DNA of 55,614 nucleotides from Anaerolineae bacterium (GTDB lineage Bacteria; Chloroflexota; Anaerolineae; Promineifilales; Promineifilaceae), in assembly GCA_019637635.1 (NCBI GenBank), contig JAHBVI010000038.1, positions 1-55,614 on the forward strand, in the 5' to 3' direction. A program made the position numbers and the translations under genes. Positions 1-8,522 of the stretch are shown here, piece after piece. The notes beneath the pieces were generated by a model. The model saw nothing but the letters and a program-made list of their open reading frames with translations, did not search any database and was not told the origin of the DNA. Position 1 is the stretch's first letter; every line of letters starts with the position of its first letter.

Positions 1-441
1 CCGCGCGGCGTCCGGGATGCCCACCATTTCCAGCAGTTCTGTCGCCCGCTGCCGCGCTTCTGCTCGACTAAGTGAGAGGTGCAGCCGCAGGCCCTCCATC
101 ACCTGCCGCCCCACCGTCAGCACCGGGTTCAGCGAGGTCATGGGGTCCTGGAAGATCATGGCGATGTCACGGCCGCGAATGAGGCGCAGCTGCCGTTCGG
201 GTAATTGCAGCAAATCCTGGTCGTCAAAGAGGACACGGCCGTGCTCCACTTTCCCCGGTGGCGACGGCACCAACCCAATCAACGACAGGGCGCTGACCGA
301 TTTGCCGCAGCCGCTTTCCCCCACCAGCGCCAATGATTCCCCCTTTGCCAGGGTATAGGAAATGCCGTTCACTGCATGAACGACGCCGTCCTGGGTGTAA
401 AAGCGGGTAATGAGGTTTTCCACTTCGAGTAAATTAGTCAT
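1..441 (-). CDS. dppD: Oligopeptide/dipeptide ABC transporter ATP-binding protein, DppD/OppD type (partial)
   Basis: The reading frame opens at the ATG complementary to 439-441 and runs off the left edge, so only the first 147 codons are present. The protein has a Walker A motif (GESGCGKS, about residues 38-45) and a Q-loop FQDPMTSLNP, the typical OppD/DppD form. It would energise peptide import at the cytoplasmic face of the membrane. It follows dppB and dppC in the same direction, completing a standard permease-permease-ATPase order. The signature motif, Walker B and the C-terminal oligopeptide-transporter domain lie outside the window. The family call is firm; the substrate (peptide, nickel or sugar oligomer) is not determined. 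Confidence 0.9.
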   Translation of the reverse strand, partial: MTNLLEVENLITRFYTQDGVVHAVNGISYTLAKGESLALVGESGCGKSVSALSLIGLVPSPPGKVEHGRVLFDDQDLLQLPERQLRLIRGRDIAMIFQDPMTSLNPVLTVGRQVMEGLRLHLSLSRAEARQRATELLEMVGIPDAAR

Positions 442-450
442 CTGGATTGC

Positions 451-475
451 AGACCCTAAGGGTTTATTAGGGTCT
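451..475. repeat. Intergenic hairpin, AGACCCTAA family
   Basis: Perfect 9-bp arms (AGACCCTAA at 451-459, TTAGGGTCT at 467-475) lie between dppC and dppD. It is a short member of the ACCTGNCAGGT-type hairpins seen at 1451, 2456, 5336, 16808 and 40252. Confidence 0.75.
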
Positions 476-482
476 GGGCGTA

Positions 483-1439
483 TTACACACTATATTTCCG
501 TCGCCAGCGACGGCGGGGGCGGGTGACGTCCATTTGCCGCCGCAGCCCTTCGCCGAGCATGTTGAAGGCAAAGATGTTTAGGAAGATGATGACACCGATG
601 AAAGCCACTTCCCAGGGCGACAGCAGCATTTTGCTCCAAAAGTCCGAAAGCATTTGGCCCAGTTCCGGGAAACCAGAGGTCAGCCCCACGGGGATGACGC
701 CGCCGCTAGACGGGTCTTCGGCCATGCGTATAAAAGCGTCGCCGATGAACATGCCCAGGAAGCCGAGTTCGGCAATGACCAGCAGCGTAGCTGCCAATTC
801 AAAGGCGATGAGGGCGGGCAGGGCGGGCCACAGTTGGGGGAGTACGTAGCCGCGCAAAATGCCAAACGGCCGTACCCCCACCGCCCGCGCCCCTTCAATA
901 TAGGGTGATTGTTTGATGATCAGGGTGCTGTTTTTGACGAATACGGCCGTGTTGGCCCACCCCGTCGCCACCAACGCCAGCATAAACGTACTCAATTCCC
1001 GGTTGCCGATAAACGAAATCAACGCCAGGGCAAAGAGCAGAATGGGCACTGCCAGACTCACGTCCGTCAATAAATCAATCACCCTTGTCACTGGCCCGCC
1101 AAACCAGCCGCCCGTCAATCCCAAAACCGTGCCCAAAATAATCCGCAGCGAGGCAATAATAAAACAGAGCAGCAGCGTGGGGCGGATGGCCCACAAGAGG
1201 CGGCTGTATAAATCGCGCCCGGCGTTGTCTGTGCCCAATAAAAACTGCTCCAGCGTCAGTGGCGGTACCGGCATCCGGGATGGGGCATAAACGGTGTCTC
1301 CTACCCGGATCAATTCATTAAACACTTCCAGCGGATCTTGGGGCGCCAGGCGTGAACCGAGGATGGCGATTAACACAAAGAAGCCGGCAAGCGTGGCGCC
1401 AATCCAGAGGGGGTAATTGCGGGTGGAGACTTTCGACAT
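483..1439 (-). CDS. dppC: Peptide ABC transporter permease, DppC/OppC type
   Basis: A 318-residue inner-membrane protein with an N-terminal membrane segment, the LGTDNAGRDLYSRLL motif typical of DppC/OppC (about residues 66-80), and several further helices. The cytoplasmic EAA loop, which contacts the ATPase, is visible as YIEGARAVGVRPFGILRGYV. It forms the second transmembrane subunit with the upstream dppB product. The tail is strongly basic (RPRRRWRRKYSV). Upstream and downstream hairpins (1451-1481 and 451-475) flank the gene. The substrate cannot be read from the permease; no binding protein is in the window. Confidence 0.9.
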   Translation of the reverse strand: MSKVSTRNYPLWIGATLAGFFVLIAILGSRLAPQDPLEVFNELIRVGDTVYAPSRMPVPPLTLEQFLLGTDNAGRDLYSRLLWAIRPTLLLCFIIASLRIILGTVLGLTGGWFGGPVTRVIDLLTDVSLAVPILLFALALISFIGNRELSTFMLALVATGWANTAVFVKNSTLIIKQSPYIEGARAVGVRPFGILRGYVLPQLWPALPALIAFELAATLLVIAELGFLGMFIGDAFIRMAEDPSSGGVIPVGLTSGFPELGQMLSDFWSKMLLSPWEVAFIGVIIFLNIFAFNMLGEGLRRQMDVTRPRRRWRRKYSV

Positions 1440-1450
1440 ACAATGGTGAA

Positions 1451-1481
1451 GACCCTAAGGGTTTCTGAAACCCTCAGGGTC
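1451..1481. repeat. Intergenic hairpin, GACCCTAAGGGTTTC family
   Basis: Arms at 1451-1465 and 1467-1481 pair with one mismatch across a one-base loop. It sits in the dppB-dppC gap and has no T-run, so it looks like a dispersed palindrome rather than a simple terminator. Confidence 0.75.
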
Positions 1482-1491
1482 TGAATGGTCA

Positions 1492-2442
1492 TCAGGCCAG
1501 CGTCACCTCGGCCTCTTCGGCCGCGCGGCTCAGGCGGGGGTCTAGCCGGTAGGCCAGGACGCTGGTGAGTAAGTCGGTGATGAGCAGCCAGCTACCCAGG
1601 ATAACGGCGATGATGGCAATCAGTTCGGGTACGCCAAAAAAGACGCCCGGCCCACGTGCGTCCAGCCGCAGCCCAATCGTCAGCAAAAAGACACGGCCGA
1701 TACCCGGCCAAAGAAATATCGCTTCCACAATCACCAGCGCACCCACCATCAGCCGCATCGCTTCGCCAATGGTAATGAGTACGGGTGAGAGCATGTTGGG
1801 TAGGGCGTGTGACCAGATAAGCTGCGGCCAGCTTAAGCCTTTACTGCGTGCCACCTGGATGTAATCCTTTTGCAGTTCGTTTTCCAGCAGCCCGGCGGTG
1901 ATTTTGGCCAGATGAAAGGTGGGCTGGATAGCCAGCACCAATACAGGCAGGATGAGATGTTCGTCCATCCCGTAGCCGCTAATGGGTAGCAGCGGCGTCT
2001 TGTTGCTGGAATAGAGCAGCCGGTAGACGATGAAGGAGAGGATGATGGCCCCAAAGACAAAACCGGGCATGGAGGAGCCGGCAGCGAGGAAGGTGAGGGC
2101 TACCGGGTGCATGCGTCTCGTGCGGCGCGAGATGGACATAAAGCCAAACAACAGTCCCAGGACGATGGTGGTGAATATGGCGGCGGCTAACAGGATGAGG
2201 CTGTTTTTGATGGGGTCGCGGATGATGTCGCTTACGGCCGTTGTTCCCACCATGCCCAGGTCGCCCGCCAGCAAATTTTGCAGGTATTCGGGGTAGTGGC
2301 TTTCGATTTCGTGTTCCACGGGACGGCCGGCGGGGGAGAAAAAGAGTCGCGGGTGCAGCAGGGCGTAATGATAGGCAACGTAGTTAAGCAGCCCCAAGAT
2401 GATGAGCATGATGATGAATTTACGGATGATCAGACGGGCCAT
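1492..2442 (-). CDS. dppB: Peptide ABC transporter permease, DppB/OppB type
   Basis: A 316-residue multi-spanning permease. The start at the ATG complementary to 2440-2442 (MARLIIRKFI) is preferred because the frame upstream overlaps the end of the DUF6174 lipoprotein gene and encodes a non-hydrophobic stretch. The DppB EAA loop is seen as YIQVARSKGLSWPQLIWSHA, followed by LPN. It pairs with DppC to form the channel for di- or oligopeptides. It is first in the dppB-dppC-dppD order on the minus strand. No strong ribosome-binding site is visible before the chosen ATG, so a nearby alternative start is possible. Confidence 0.88.
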   Translation of the reverse strand: MARLIIRKFIIMLIILGLLNYVAYHYALLHPRLFFSPAGRPVEHEIESHYPEYLQNLLAGDLGMVGTTAVSDIIRDPIKNSLILLAAAIFTTIVLGLLFGFMSISRRTRRMHPVALTFLAAGSSMPGFVFGAIILSFIVYRLLYSSNKTPLLPISGYGMDEHLILPVLVLAIQPTFHLAKITAGLLENELQKDYIQVARSKGLSWPQLIWSHALPNMLSPVLITIGEAMRLMVGALVIVEAIFLWPGIGRVFLLTIGLRLDARGPGVFFGVPELIAIIAVILGSWLLITDLLTSVLAYRLDPRLSRAAEEAEVTLA

Positions 2443-2455
2443 AGGTGTAGTACAC

Positions 2456-2479
2456 TGACAGGTCTTCCTAGACCTGTCA
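2456..2479. repeat. Intergenic hairpin TGACAGGTC/GACCTGTCA
   Basis: Perfect 9-bp arms at 2456-2464 and 2471-2479, immediately after the stop of the DUF6174 lipoprotein gene and before dppB. Same family as the longer hairpins at 5336 and 40252. Confidence 0.75.
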
Positions 2480-2482
2480 GGT

Positions 2483-3040
2483 TTAGGGGGTGATGGGTTG
2501 AAACTGAGTAAGGCTCCAGAAGCCGTCTTCATAGCTGATAGAACTGGGGTAGCCGTAGGTCTGGCTGAAGGTGATTTCCGATGGGTGGTCGGGAATGTTC
2601 AAATGACCCACCCGCTCGGCGACGATCAAGAGTTTGTCTACGGTGAATTCGGCAGGGTCTATCTTCTGCAAGGTGCAGTCACGGGGGGGGAAACAATCTT
2701 GTTTGTGATCAATGACCGCACCATCCTGCACTGTCAGGTCAATAAACTGCGTGTTCCATCCGGGCTGGTTGTAGCGAACGCTCACGGTGTAGTCGTCTAT
2801 CTTGTGGGATTCCCACGTTGTTTTGGCGGTTTCAAGCCGTTGTTGGAAGTGGGTATTGTTGCCGGTGTTGGTTTCGCCGGCGGCGCCCGCCATAATGCGC
2901 GTGGCCAGGGCGTTGGCTGTGGCTTCGGTGGGGGAGGAAGTGGTGGTCACGGCCGTGTTACCCCTACCGCCACACGCACCCAATACCAGACAAAGGAGGG
3001 CAAGAAGGGCCACGATTTTGTTAACTGGTAGTTGGATCAT
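2483..3040 (-). CDS. DUF6174-type lipoprotein
   Basis: A 185-residue predicted lipoprotein. The signal peptide ends in a lipobox (LVLGAC, Cys near residue 23), then a Ser/Thr/Ala-rich linker. The body carries the pattern W-x(6)-DYTVSVRYN, the hallmark of the DUF6174 family, which is otherwise of unknown function. Two cysteines (CFPPRDC) may form a disulfide. It should sit on the outer face of the membrane. It lies just upstream of dppB but a hairpin separates them, so co-transcription is uncertain. Confidence 0.8.
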   Translation of the reverse strand: MIQLPVNKIVALLALLCLVLGACGGRGNTAVTTTSSPTEATANALATRIMAGAAGETNTGNNTHFQQRLETAKTTWESHKIDDYTVSVRYNQPGWNTQFIDLTVQDGAVIDHKQDCFPPRDCTLQKIDPAEFTVDKLLIVAERVGHLNIPDHPSEITFSQTYGYPSSISYEDGFWSLTQFQPITP

Positions 3041-3163
3041 CTTTCTCTTCTTTCCTCAGCAGGCAACGAGACTTTACCAGCTTTGCTAAAAGTCTACCTG
3101 TTATACGCGGTCAGGGCAAAAAACATATGAACGCTTTGTTGCAGAGTTGTTTGATTTGAGAGA

Positions 3164-4330
3164 TCAGAGTGACCGGCTTACCCGTTCGCTAAAAGCGGCC
3201 GCGGCCGCGGCCGCCTGCACCATCTCGTGTTCACTGCGGGCGGTTTGCAACTGGCGCAGTAAGGCAAGCAATTCCTGGGGGTCAACGGCCGTGTCCAACT
3301 CCCTCAAGCGCGCCACAAACTCCTCGTCCGGCAGCGTGGGGTTCAGCCGGTAACGGAAGCCTACATCGCGCTTGAGCCGATGGTGATAATCTTGCAGCAC
3401 GGCCGTGCGGTGTCCGGCGCGGCGGCTGAGATTGGCAATGCCGGATATATATTCCAACGGCGTACGGCGGCTGAGCGTCTGTGGCATGGGCAGCGGGCGG
3501 CCAAAGATGCGCCCTTGCAGCACCAATCCCACAAACAGCACCAGCGCCGCATAGAGCAGCGCCCGCCCACCGGGAGTGCGCTGCAACCAGTTCCCCGCCG
3601 TCACCGTCACGGCCGTACCGCGCACCCCATGATGCCATTCATCAAAAAAGATCACCTGCGGCTCGCCCGCCCCATTCAGCAGCGCCAGCACCCAGGCGGC
3701 GTTGTCCGGCTCTTGTAGACCCAGATTGGTGAAAGGGGTCGGGCTGGCACTGAGGATGATACGGCCGTCTCCCTGCGGCCAGGAAACCACCACCGGACGG
3801 CCGTCGGCTGTGGCATAGTGCGTCACAAAATCGTCGCGGCGGGGTTGCAGGGCATACGTGGTGGTCAGGGCGGCGTCGGCGGGCAGCGTTGGGGTCGTCA
3901 GCAGCGGCGTTTGGGGGAACACGGCCGTTTCCGTCCCCCCGGTATAGCTCAGACGAAAACCAAAACAATCCACCACCTGACTGCTGAAAAAGTCATCACC
4001 CACCACGATGAGCGTCCCCCCCTGCTCCACCCATCCCTCCAGGACGCGCCATTCCGGGGCAGTCACGGCCGTTTGTGGCGCCAGCATCAGCACCACATCA
4101 TAATCAGACGAAATGGCAAAGTTCTCCTGCGTGGGGTTATGTACCGCCAATCCCATGCGCTCCAGATAGAGCCACAGCGCCCGCGCCCCATCCGGTTGGC
4201 TGGAAAAGCTGGCTAAGGGCGGCGCCTGCTGGTTGGCCTGGGTCTCCTGGTAGAGCGCCAGGGCGCTCACGGCCGTAAACAACACCAACAACAGCAGCGC
4301 CAGCCAGGAATCGCGGGAAAGGCGTCTCAC
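3164..4330 (-). CDS. DUF4350-domain membrane protein
   Basis: A 388-residue protein with one N-terminal membrane anchor (about residues 9-27), a large domain of the DUF4350 type (pattern QPDGARALWLYLERMG near residue 46, then a glutamine-amidotransferase-like fold with LVVGDDFF), a second membrane segment near residue 255 and a cytoplasmic tail. Its start overlaps the stop of the DUF4129 gene by 4 bases, so the two are translationally coupled. In other bacteria DUF4350 and DUF4129 proteins travel with MoxR ATPases and DUF58 proteins, but neither is adjacent here. Near the C-terminus, triplicated GGCCGC units encode a run of seven alanines. Confidence 0.8.
   Translation of the reverse strand: MRRLSRDSWLALLLLVLFTAVSALALYQETQANQQAPPLASFSSQPDGARALWLYLERMGLAVHNPTQENFAISSDYDVVLMLAPQTAVTAPEWRVLEGWVEQGGTLIVVGDDFFSSQVVDCFGFRLSYTGGTETAVFPQTPLLTTPTLPADAALTTTYALQPRRDDFVTHYATADGRPVVVSWPQGDGRIILSASPTPFTNLGLQEPDNAAWVLALLNGAGEPQVIFFDEWHHGVRGTAVTVTAGNWLQRTPGGRALLYAALVLFVGLVLQGRIFGRPLPMPQTLSRRTPLEYISGIANLSRRAGHRTAVLQDYHHRLKRDVGFRYRLNPTLPDEEFVARLRELDTAVDPQELLALLRQLQTARSEHEMVQAAAAAAAFSERVSRSL
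3195..3215. repeat. Tandem GCGGCC units in a coding region
   Basis: Three direct GCGGCC units followed by GCC encode the polyalanine stretch near the C-terminus of the DUF4350 protein. This is a microsatellite-like site prone to slippage. Confidence 0.7.
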
Positions 4331-5325
4331 TCTTCCACTCGCTTCTGCTGTTTCAGGCTGTCTACCTGGCGCGCAAACTCCTCATAGCTCTCCTTGCTGA
4401 TGGGTTGAAAGCCGTACCAGACGCAGTCAAACACATCAATCACCTGGCGCAGCACGGCCGTCAGGCGTGGCTGGTGGGCGATGGTGCGCAGATATTCCCG
4501 GTTGGTCAACGAGCGGTCATAACGCAGCAGTCCCCGCTCTTCCAACAGCAGCAAGGAGGAGAGATAGAGGTAGCGCACGGCCGTGCGGTAATCGCCGCCG
4601 GTAGATAGTTCCTCCGCCCGTTTCAAGGCCAGGTCGGCCGTTAAAAATTCTCCCTCCATCCCATCTTCATCCAGCCGCGAACTGGCGCTAAAGTCGGCAA
4701 TGAGGCCACGAATGGCGTAATAAATAACAAAGGCCAACGCCACCGCGCCCACCACATTCAGCGCCGTTGGCAGCACCCCACCCAGGCCGGTCAGTTCCAG
4801 AAAACGGGTCAGCAGTTCCCGAAGCTGGCGGGTAAAGTCGCGCCACAGGCGTTGCAGCACATTTTCGGATTCCGGGGTGTAGCTAAACTCCTCGCGGGAC
4901 AGGATGGCGGCCATGACGGTGGCGTCGTAAGGAACGCCGGGCGCCGGCCAGCTTTCTTGTTCGGCCAACAGGGTATCCAACAGGTGCGCCAGGCGCGTCA
5001 GGTCAGGGTTGGCGGCCGTCAATTCGCTAACGAGGAAGGTGGACTGGATGGGGATGGTACGGCCGTCTGGCAGGGTAACGGCCGTGATCTCTTCCAACTC
5101 TGTGGCTGCCTGGGATAAGGATGCCCGATAATCGGCCACCGTCGCAGCGGCTTCCTCATCTGCCGCCAAATCGGCAACCAGGGCGCGCAAGTCAGCCAAC
5201 GTCTGCCAGTAGTCGGCCACCGGGACCGGTTCCGTTTGGGCAAAGAGAGAGGGTGGCAGGGTAACGGCCGTGAGCCAGCCCACCCCCAACATCAGAAGAA
5301 GCAGCACTCTTTTCACGTAAAACAA
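4327..5325 (-). CDS. DUF4129-domain membrane protein
   Basis: A 332-residue protein with an N-terminal signal peptide (about residues 1-28), an extracytoplasmic helical region, one membrane segment (about residues 187-208, GVVALAFVIYYAI-like) and a cytoplasmic C-terminal DUF4129 domain (residues 230-320, with GDYRTAVRYLYLSSLLLLEE and the LTNREYL motif). DUF4129 is linked to transglutaminase-like and MoxR/DUF58 loci in other bacteria; its biochemical role is unknown. It overlaps the downstream DUF4350 gene by 4 bases. A 15-bp hairpin lies just upstream of the start. Confidence 0.82.
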   Translation of the reverse strand: MFYVKRVLLLLMLGVGWLTAVTLPPSLFAQTEPVPVADYWQTLADLRALVADLAADEEAAATVADYRASLSQAATELEEITAVTLPDGRTIPIQSTFLVSELTAANPDLTRLAHLLDTLLAEQESWPAPGVPYDATVMAAILSREEFSYTPESENVLQRLWRDFTRQLRELLTRFLELTGLGGVLPTALNVVGAVALAFVIYYAIRGLIADFSASSRLDEDGMEGEFLTADLALKRAEELSTGGDYRTAVRYLYLSSLLLLEERGLLRYDRSLTNREYLRTIAHQPRLTAVLRQVIDVFDCVWYGFQPISKESYEEFARQVDSLKQQKRVEE

Positions 5326-5335
5326 TAGACCTGGC

Positions 5336-5368
5336 AGACCTGAAAGGTTTCAAAAACCTTTCAGGTCT
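5336..5368. repeat. Intergenic hairpin AGACCTGAAAGGTTT
   Basis: Perfect 15-bp arms at 5336-5350 and 5354-5368 with a 3-base loop. It fills the gap between the upstream membrane-protein gene and the DUF4129 gene. It closely matches the hairpin at 40252-40284. Confidence 0.85.
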
Positions 5369-5375
5369 ACTTCCA

Positions 5376-6452
5376 TTAGCCCAGCAAAACCGCCAGCAGA
5401 AAAACTGCCACAATGATAGCCACATAAATGCCTATAAACGCCATTGTCAGCAAAAAGTATTGGCTTAAATCTGAACGACGGGGAAAAAAGCTAATATCTG
5501 GCGCGGGCGCTTCCCCCACAATGGACAATTGGCTCTTCACCATTTCTGGATTCTCCTCATCCAACGCCACTTGCAAGGCCAGGTCTAGCCCCTCGGTGCG
5601 TGCGCGCACATCCAGGTAAATCAGCAGCACACAGGTCAACTGAATGGGCAAATAGATCATGTTCAGCAGAAGGCTAATGGTCTGGAACACAATTGCCGAT
5701 ATAGTCGGGCTAAGCCCCTCGCCGGTTATAGCCGATATGCCCCCGGCCAACAACAACGCCGGCCCGGTGACAATCACCTGGGAAAAGAGGCCCAACAGCA
5801 GCATAAAACCAATAAACCACCAAAAGCGGCGCTGCGCCAGTTCCAACGCACGCGGCAGCCCCGATGAAGCATTTTGGCCTTCCACCACAATGACCGGGGT
5901 GATAAAAGGAATGGCTACCAGGCCATAAAAAAAGAGCAGCCCCGGCCCCGTGAACCAGCCGATCAAGGGAATGAACGTCCACAATGCCAGCATGATAGTT
6001 ACAATCATCGCCAGAAAAACAGCGCCCAATAACGATACCCACCCATTCCCCAACCGGCGATAGCCATCCAAAATGCCACCCGACGCGCCAAAATAGGCAT
6101 CTGTCGCGGCGCGGGTTAGCGCCGCCGCCCCCACCAGGGTCAGCGCCCATCCCAGAATGCTGACCAAAAAGGTGCCAAACGTGGAGCTGGTGCCGGCGGC
6201 TTGGGTCATTTGCAGAAAGCCCCCGATAGGTGAGTTTCCAAAAACTTCTGCTGTTGGTAGCGGAATTTCCGGCGCCGGCGCCAGCAGCGACAACAAGATG
6301 TTGGCAACGGTAATGGGAATCTGGGCAATGGCAATGATGCCCACAAAGGTGAGAAAATGTTGACGATACAGACGAATGGCTCTATCGAACAATTGGCCGG
6401 CGCTTAACGGCCGTAAATCTACACTGTTCTTTCTTGTGGTTGCCTCAAACAT
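5376..6452 (-). CDS. Polytopic membrane protein, glycerophosphodiesterase-membrane-domain-like
   Basis: A 358-residue protein with about six to seven hydrophobic helices. I chose the ATG complementary to 6450-6452 because AAAAAGGGGG lies just upstream; the longer open frame runs back through intergenic word repeats. It begins with the pattern LRPLSAGQLFDRAIRLYRQHF, characteristic of membrane proteins related to the GDPD membrane domain (DUF7544-like). The function is unknown. It heads the minus-strand cluster with the DUF4129 and DUF4350 genes. The C-terminal region carries a final pair of helices after a soluble loop. Confidence 0.7.
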   Translation of the reverse strand: MFEATTRKNSVDLRPLSAGQLFDRAIRLYRQHFLTFVGIIAIAQIPITVANILLSLLAPAPEIPLPTAEVFGNSPIGGFLQMTQAAGTSSTFGTFLVSILGWALTLVGAAALTRAATDAYFGASGGILDGYRRLGNGWVSLLGAVFLAMIVTIMLALWTFIPLIGWFTGPGLLFFYGLVAIPFITPVIVVEGQNASSGLPRALELAQRRFWWFIGFMLLLGLFSQVIVTGPALLLAGGISAITGEGLSPTISAIVFQTISLLLNMIYLPIQLTCVLLIYLDVRARTEGLDLALQVALDEENPEMVKSQLSIVGEAPAPDISFFPRRSDLSQYFLLTMAFIGIYVAIIVAVFLLAVLLG

Positions 6453-6528
6453 GGGCGTCCCCCTTTTTCTAACCGTTTGAGAATGATACAGAGCATAATG
6501 AGAAAATTCTAACAGTGGGCACACTAAA

Positions 6529-6605
6529 TCGCAATTGGCGATTAGAGATCGGCGATTAGAGATTGAATGTTTGACCAATCTCCAATCTCCAATCCCCAAC
6601 CTCAT
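6529..6605. repeat. Intergenic word repeat, AGATTGGAGATT family
   Basis: Units such as GATTAGAGAT are followed by inverted units CAATCTCCAATCT. A second short run is at 6649-6677. It lies between the divergent genes at 6452 and 6707, so both promoters must work around it. Confidence 0.7.
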
Positions 6606-6678
6606 GATCGCCAGCCTCGTGTAATCCTTATCAAGACCTCCACGCACAGATTGAATCTCCCAATCTCCCAATCTCTGA

Positions 6679-6684
6679 TATAAT
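6679..6684 (+). promoter_or_regulatory. Candidate -10 box for the 6707 lipoprotein gene
   Basis: TATAAT lies 22 bases before the ATG at 6707, and a GAGGAGAGG ribosome-binding site sits at 6695-6703. No good -35 is visible at 17 bases; the area is occupied by AATCTCCC word repeats. Confidence 0.4.
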
Positions 6685-6706
6685 CCCCCGTATTGAGGAG
6701 AGGATT

Positions 6707-8488
6707 ATGAGACAAACCTTGATTATTCTATTGAGTTTTTGGTTGGTTTTTTTGCTCACTGCCTGCGGCGACCTGGCAAATCAAATTGTCGGCGCCACTG
6801 CCACGGCCGAAACACCCACCGACTTGCCCCCTACCCCCACCACCCCACCCACTCCTGAACCTACTGCCACTTCCGCCATTTCATCCGAACCCGTGCAAGG
6901 GATCGCCACCGTAGACAGCATAGATATACAAATGTTGGAGTCTTTCCCCGTTCAGGTAAATGTGCGGGCGCAAGGGAATTTGCCGGATGGCTGTACCCTG
7001 ATCGAACAAAGCCGTGCCGAGCAGCAAGGAGACACCTTTATTGTTACCATCTCTACCATCCGGCCGGCCAACATGCTTTGCACCCAGGCATTGGTACCTT
7101 TTCAAGAGGTCATTCCTCTGGATGTGGAGGGGTTGCCCGCCGGAACCTATACGGTTGATGTGAATGGTGTCACCGATACGTTTACGCTTGATGTAGACAA
7201 TACCCTGGTAGAGGCCACGCCCACGCCGGCCGATTCGGCCAGCGCCATCATTTCTGGCCGCGTCTGGCATGACCTCTGCACCGTTCTCACCGACGAAACG
7301 GGCGCGCAAATTGTGCTTTCCACCGGCTGTGTGCCGGTAGGCGATGGTACGTTTGAAGCCAACGGCCGTCTGGAAGATGGCGAACCCGGCCTGAGCAACA
7401 TCCTGGTCAGCCTGGGCAGTGGGTCATGTCCGGCCGATGGCCTGACTACCACGCTAACAGATGCCGATGGCGATTTTGTCTTTGACGGCCTGACTGCCGG
7501 TGATTACTGTGTGTCCATTGACACCACCGCGCCGGAAAACGCCGACCTGCTGCCGGGTGTGTGGACGTTTCCCGGTTTGAATTTCACGGCCGTCACCCTC
7601 ACCGACGGCGAAATTAAAACCGGCGTCAACTTTGGCTGGGACTTTGCCCTGCTGCCGGAAGCAGACATTGACCTGGCCAACTGCACCAACAGCATTGCCT
7701 TTGTGGCCGACCTGAGCATTCCCGATGACACCGTCGTTGGCCCAGGCGAAACCTTTGAAAAGGGCTGGCGGCTGCGTAACAGCGGCACCTGTCCCTGGAC
7801 AACCGGTTACAACTTCGTCTTTGCCGGTGGCGACCAGATGGGCGCACCTAATGCCGTACCGCTTACCAATGTCGTGCCGCCCGGCGAGGAAGTGAGCATT
7901 TTTGTCACCTTTACGTCGCCACAAACTGTGGGCACCTATCGCAGCGATTGGGTTATGGCCAACAGCAGCGGGCAACGTTTTGGCGTAGATGGCCCGGCTG
8001 ATGAGGTGATTTGGGCGCAAATTGTGGTGGGTGTGCCCCAGCCAACGGCCGAACCCCGGTCGGCGGCCATTGGCGGTGTGGTCTGGGAAGACGTCTGTTT
8101 TATTCGCGCCGATGGCACACCATCGCCAGGCTGTGTGCAGATTGAGGGCACAAACCAATATCGGGGCGATGGCACTCTCATTAACGAACCCCGACTGGCC
8201 GGTATCACCGTGCTGCTGGCCAGAGGCGCCTGCCCGGATACCGGTGTACCGGCGGCCTCTGCCGTCTTGCAAACCACCGTCACCGATGATCGAGGGCTAT
8301 ACCGCTTTACCGGCCTGGATGAAGGGCTGTACTGTGTGGCTATAGACGCGCTCAGTCCAGACAATTTGAATCTACTCATTCCCGGTAACTGGACGTGGCC
8401 CGCGCCGGGCACGGGTCGCCAGGGCATCAATCTGGCCGCCGGTGAACAGCGGTTGGAAGTAGATTTTGGTTGGGATTATCAGGAATAA
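6707..8488 (+). CDS. Surface lipoprotein with SdrD-B-like and NBR1-type Ig-like domains
   Basis: A 593-residue predicted lipoprotein: signal peptide with lipobox LLTAC (Cys near residue 20), then a Pro/Thr-rich linker (residues 30-65). Next come an N-terminal beta domain, an SdrD-B-like domain with cysteine pairs (residues 180-310, GEPGLSNILVSLGSG and DGDFVFDGLTAGDYCVSID), and a domain matching the Ig-like fold of NBR1 (residues 325-430, with FEKGWRLRNSGTCPW). A second SdrD-B-like domain (residues 450-590) closes the protein. Such domain sets are common in Chloroflexota cell-surface proteins and imply protein or glycan binding outside the cell. The ligand is unknown. Ribosome-binding site GAGGAGAGG is well placed. 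Confidence 0.85.
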   Translation: MRQTLIILLSFWLVFLLTACGDLANQIVGATATAETPTDLPPTPTTPPTPEPTATSAISSEPVQGIATVDSIDIQMLESFPVQVNVRAQGNLPDGCTLIEQSRAEQQGDTFIVTISTIRPANMLCTQALVPFQEVIPLDVEGLPAGTYTVDVNGVTDTFTLDVDNTLVEATPTPADSASAIISGRVWHDLCTVLTDETGAQIVLSTGCVPVGDGTFEANGRLEDGEPGLSNILVSLGSGSCPADGLTTTLTDADGDFVFDGLTAGDYCVSIDTTAPENADLLPGVWTFPGLNFTAVTLTDGEIKTGVNFGWDFALLPEADIDLANCTNSIAFVADLSIPDDTVVGPGETFEKGWRLRNSGTCPWTTGYNFVFAGGDQMGAPNAVPLTNVVPPGEEVSIFVTFTSPQTVGTYRSDWVMANSSGQRFGVDGPADEVIWAQIVVGVPQPTAEPRSAAIGGVVWEDVCFIRADGTPSPGCVQIEGTNQYRGDGTLINEPRLAGITVLLARGACPDTGVPAASAVLQTTVTDDRGLYRFTGLDEGLYCVAIDALSPDNLNLLIPGNWTWPAPGTGRQGINLAAGEQRLEVDFGWDYQE

Positions 8489-8522
8489 AGACCTTAACGA
8501 ACCCATAAAAAAGGTGGTTGCC

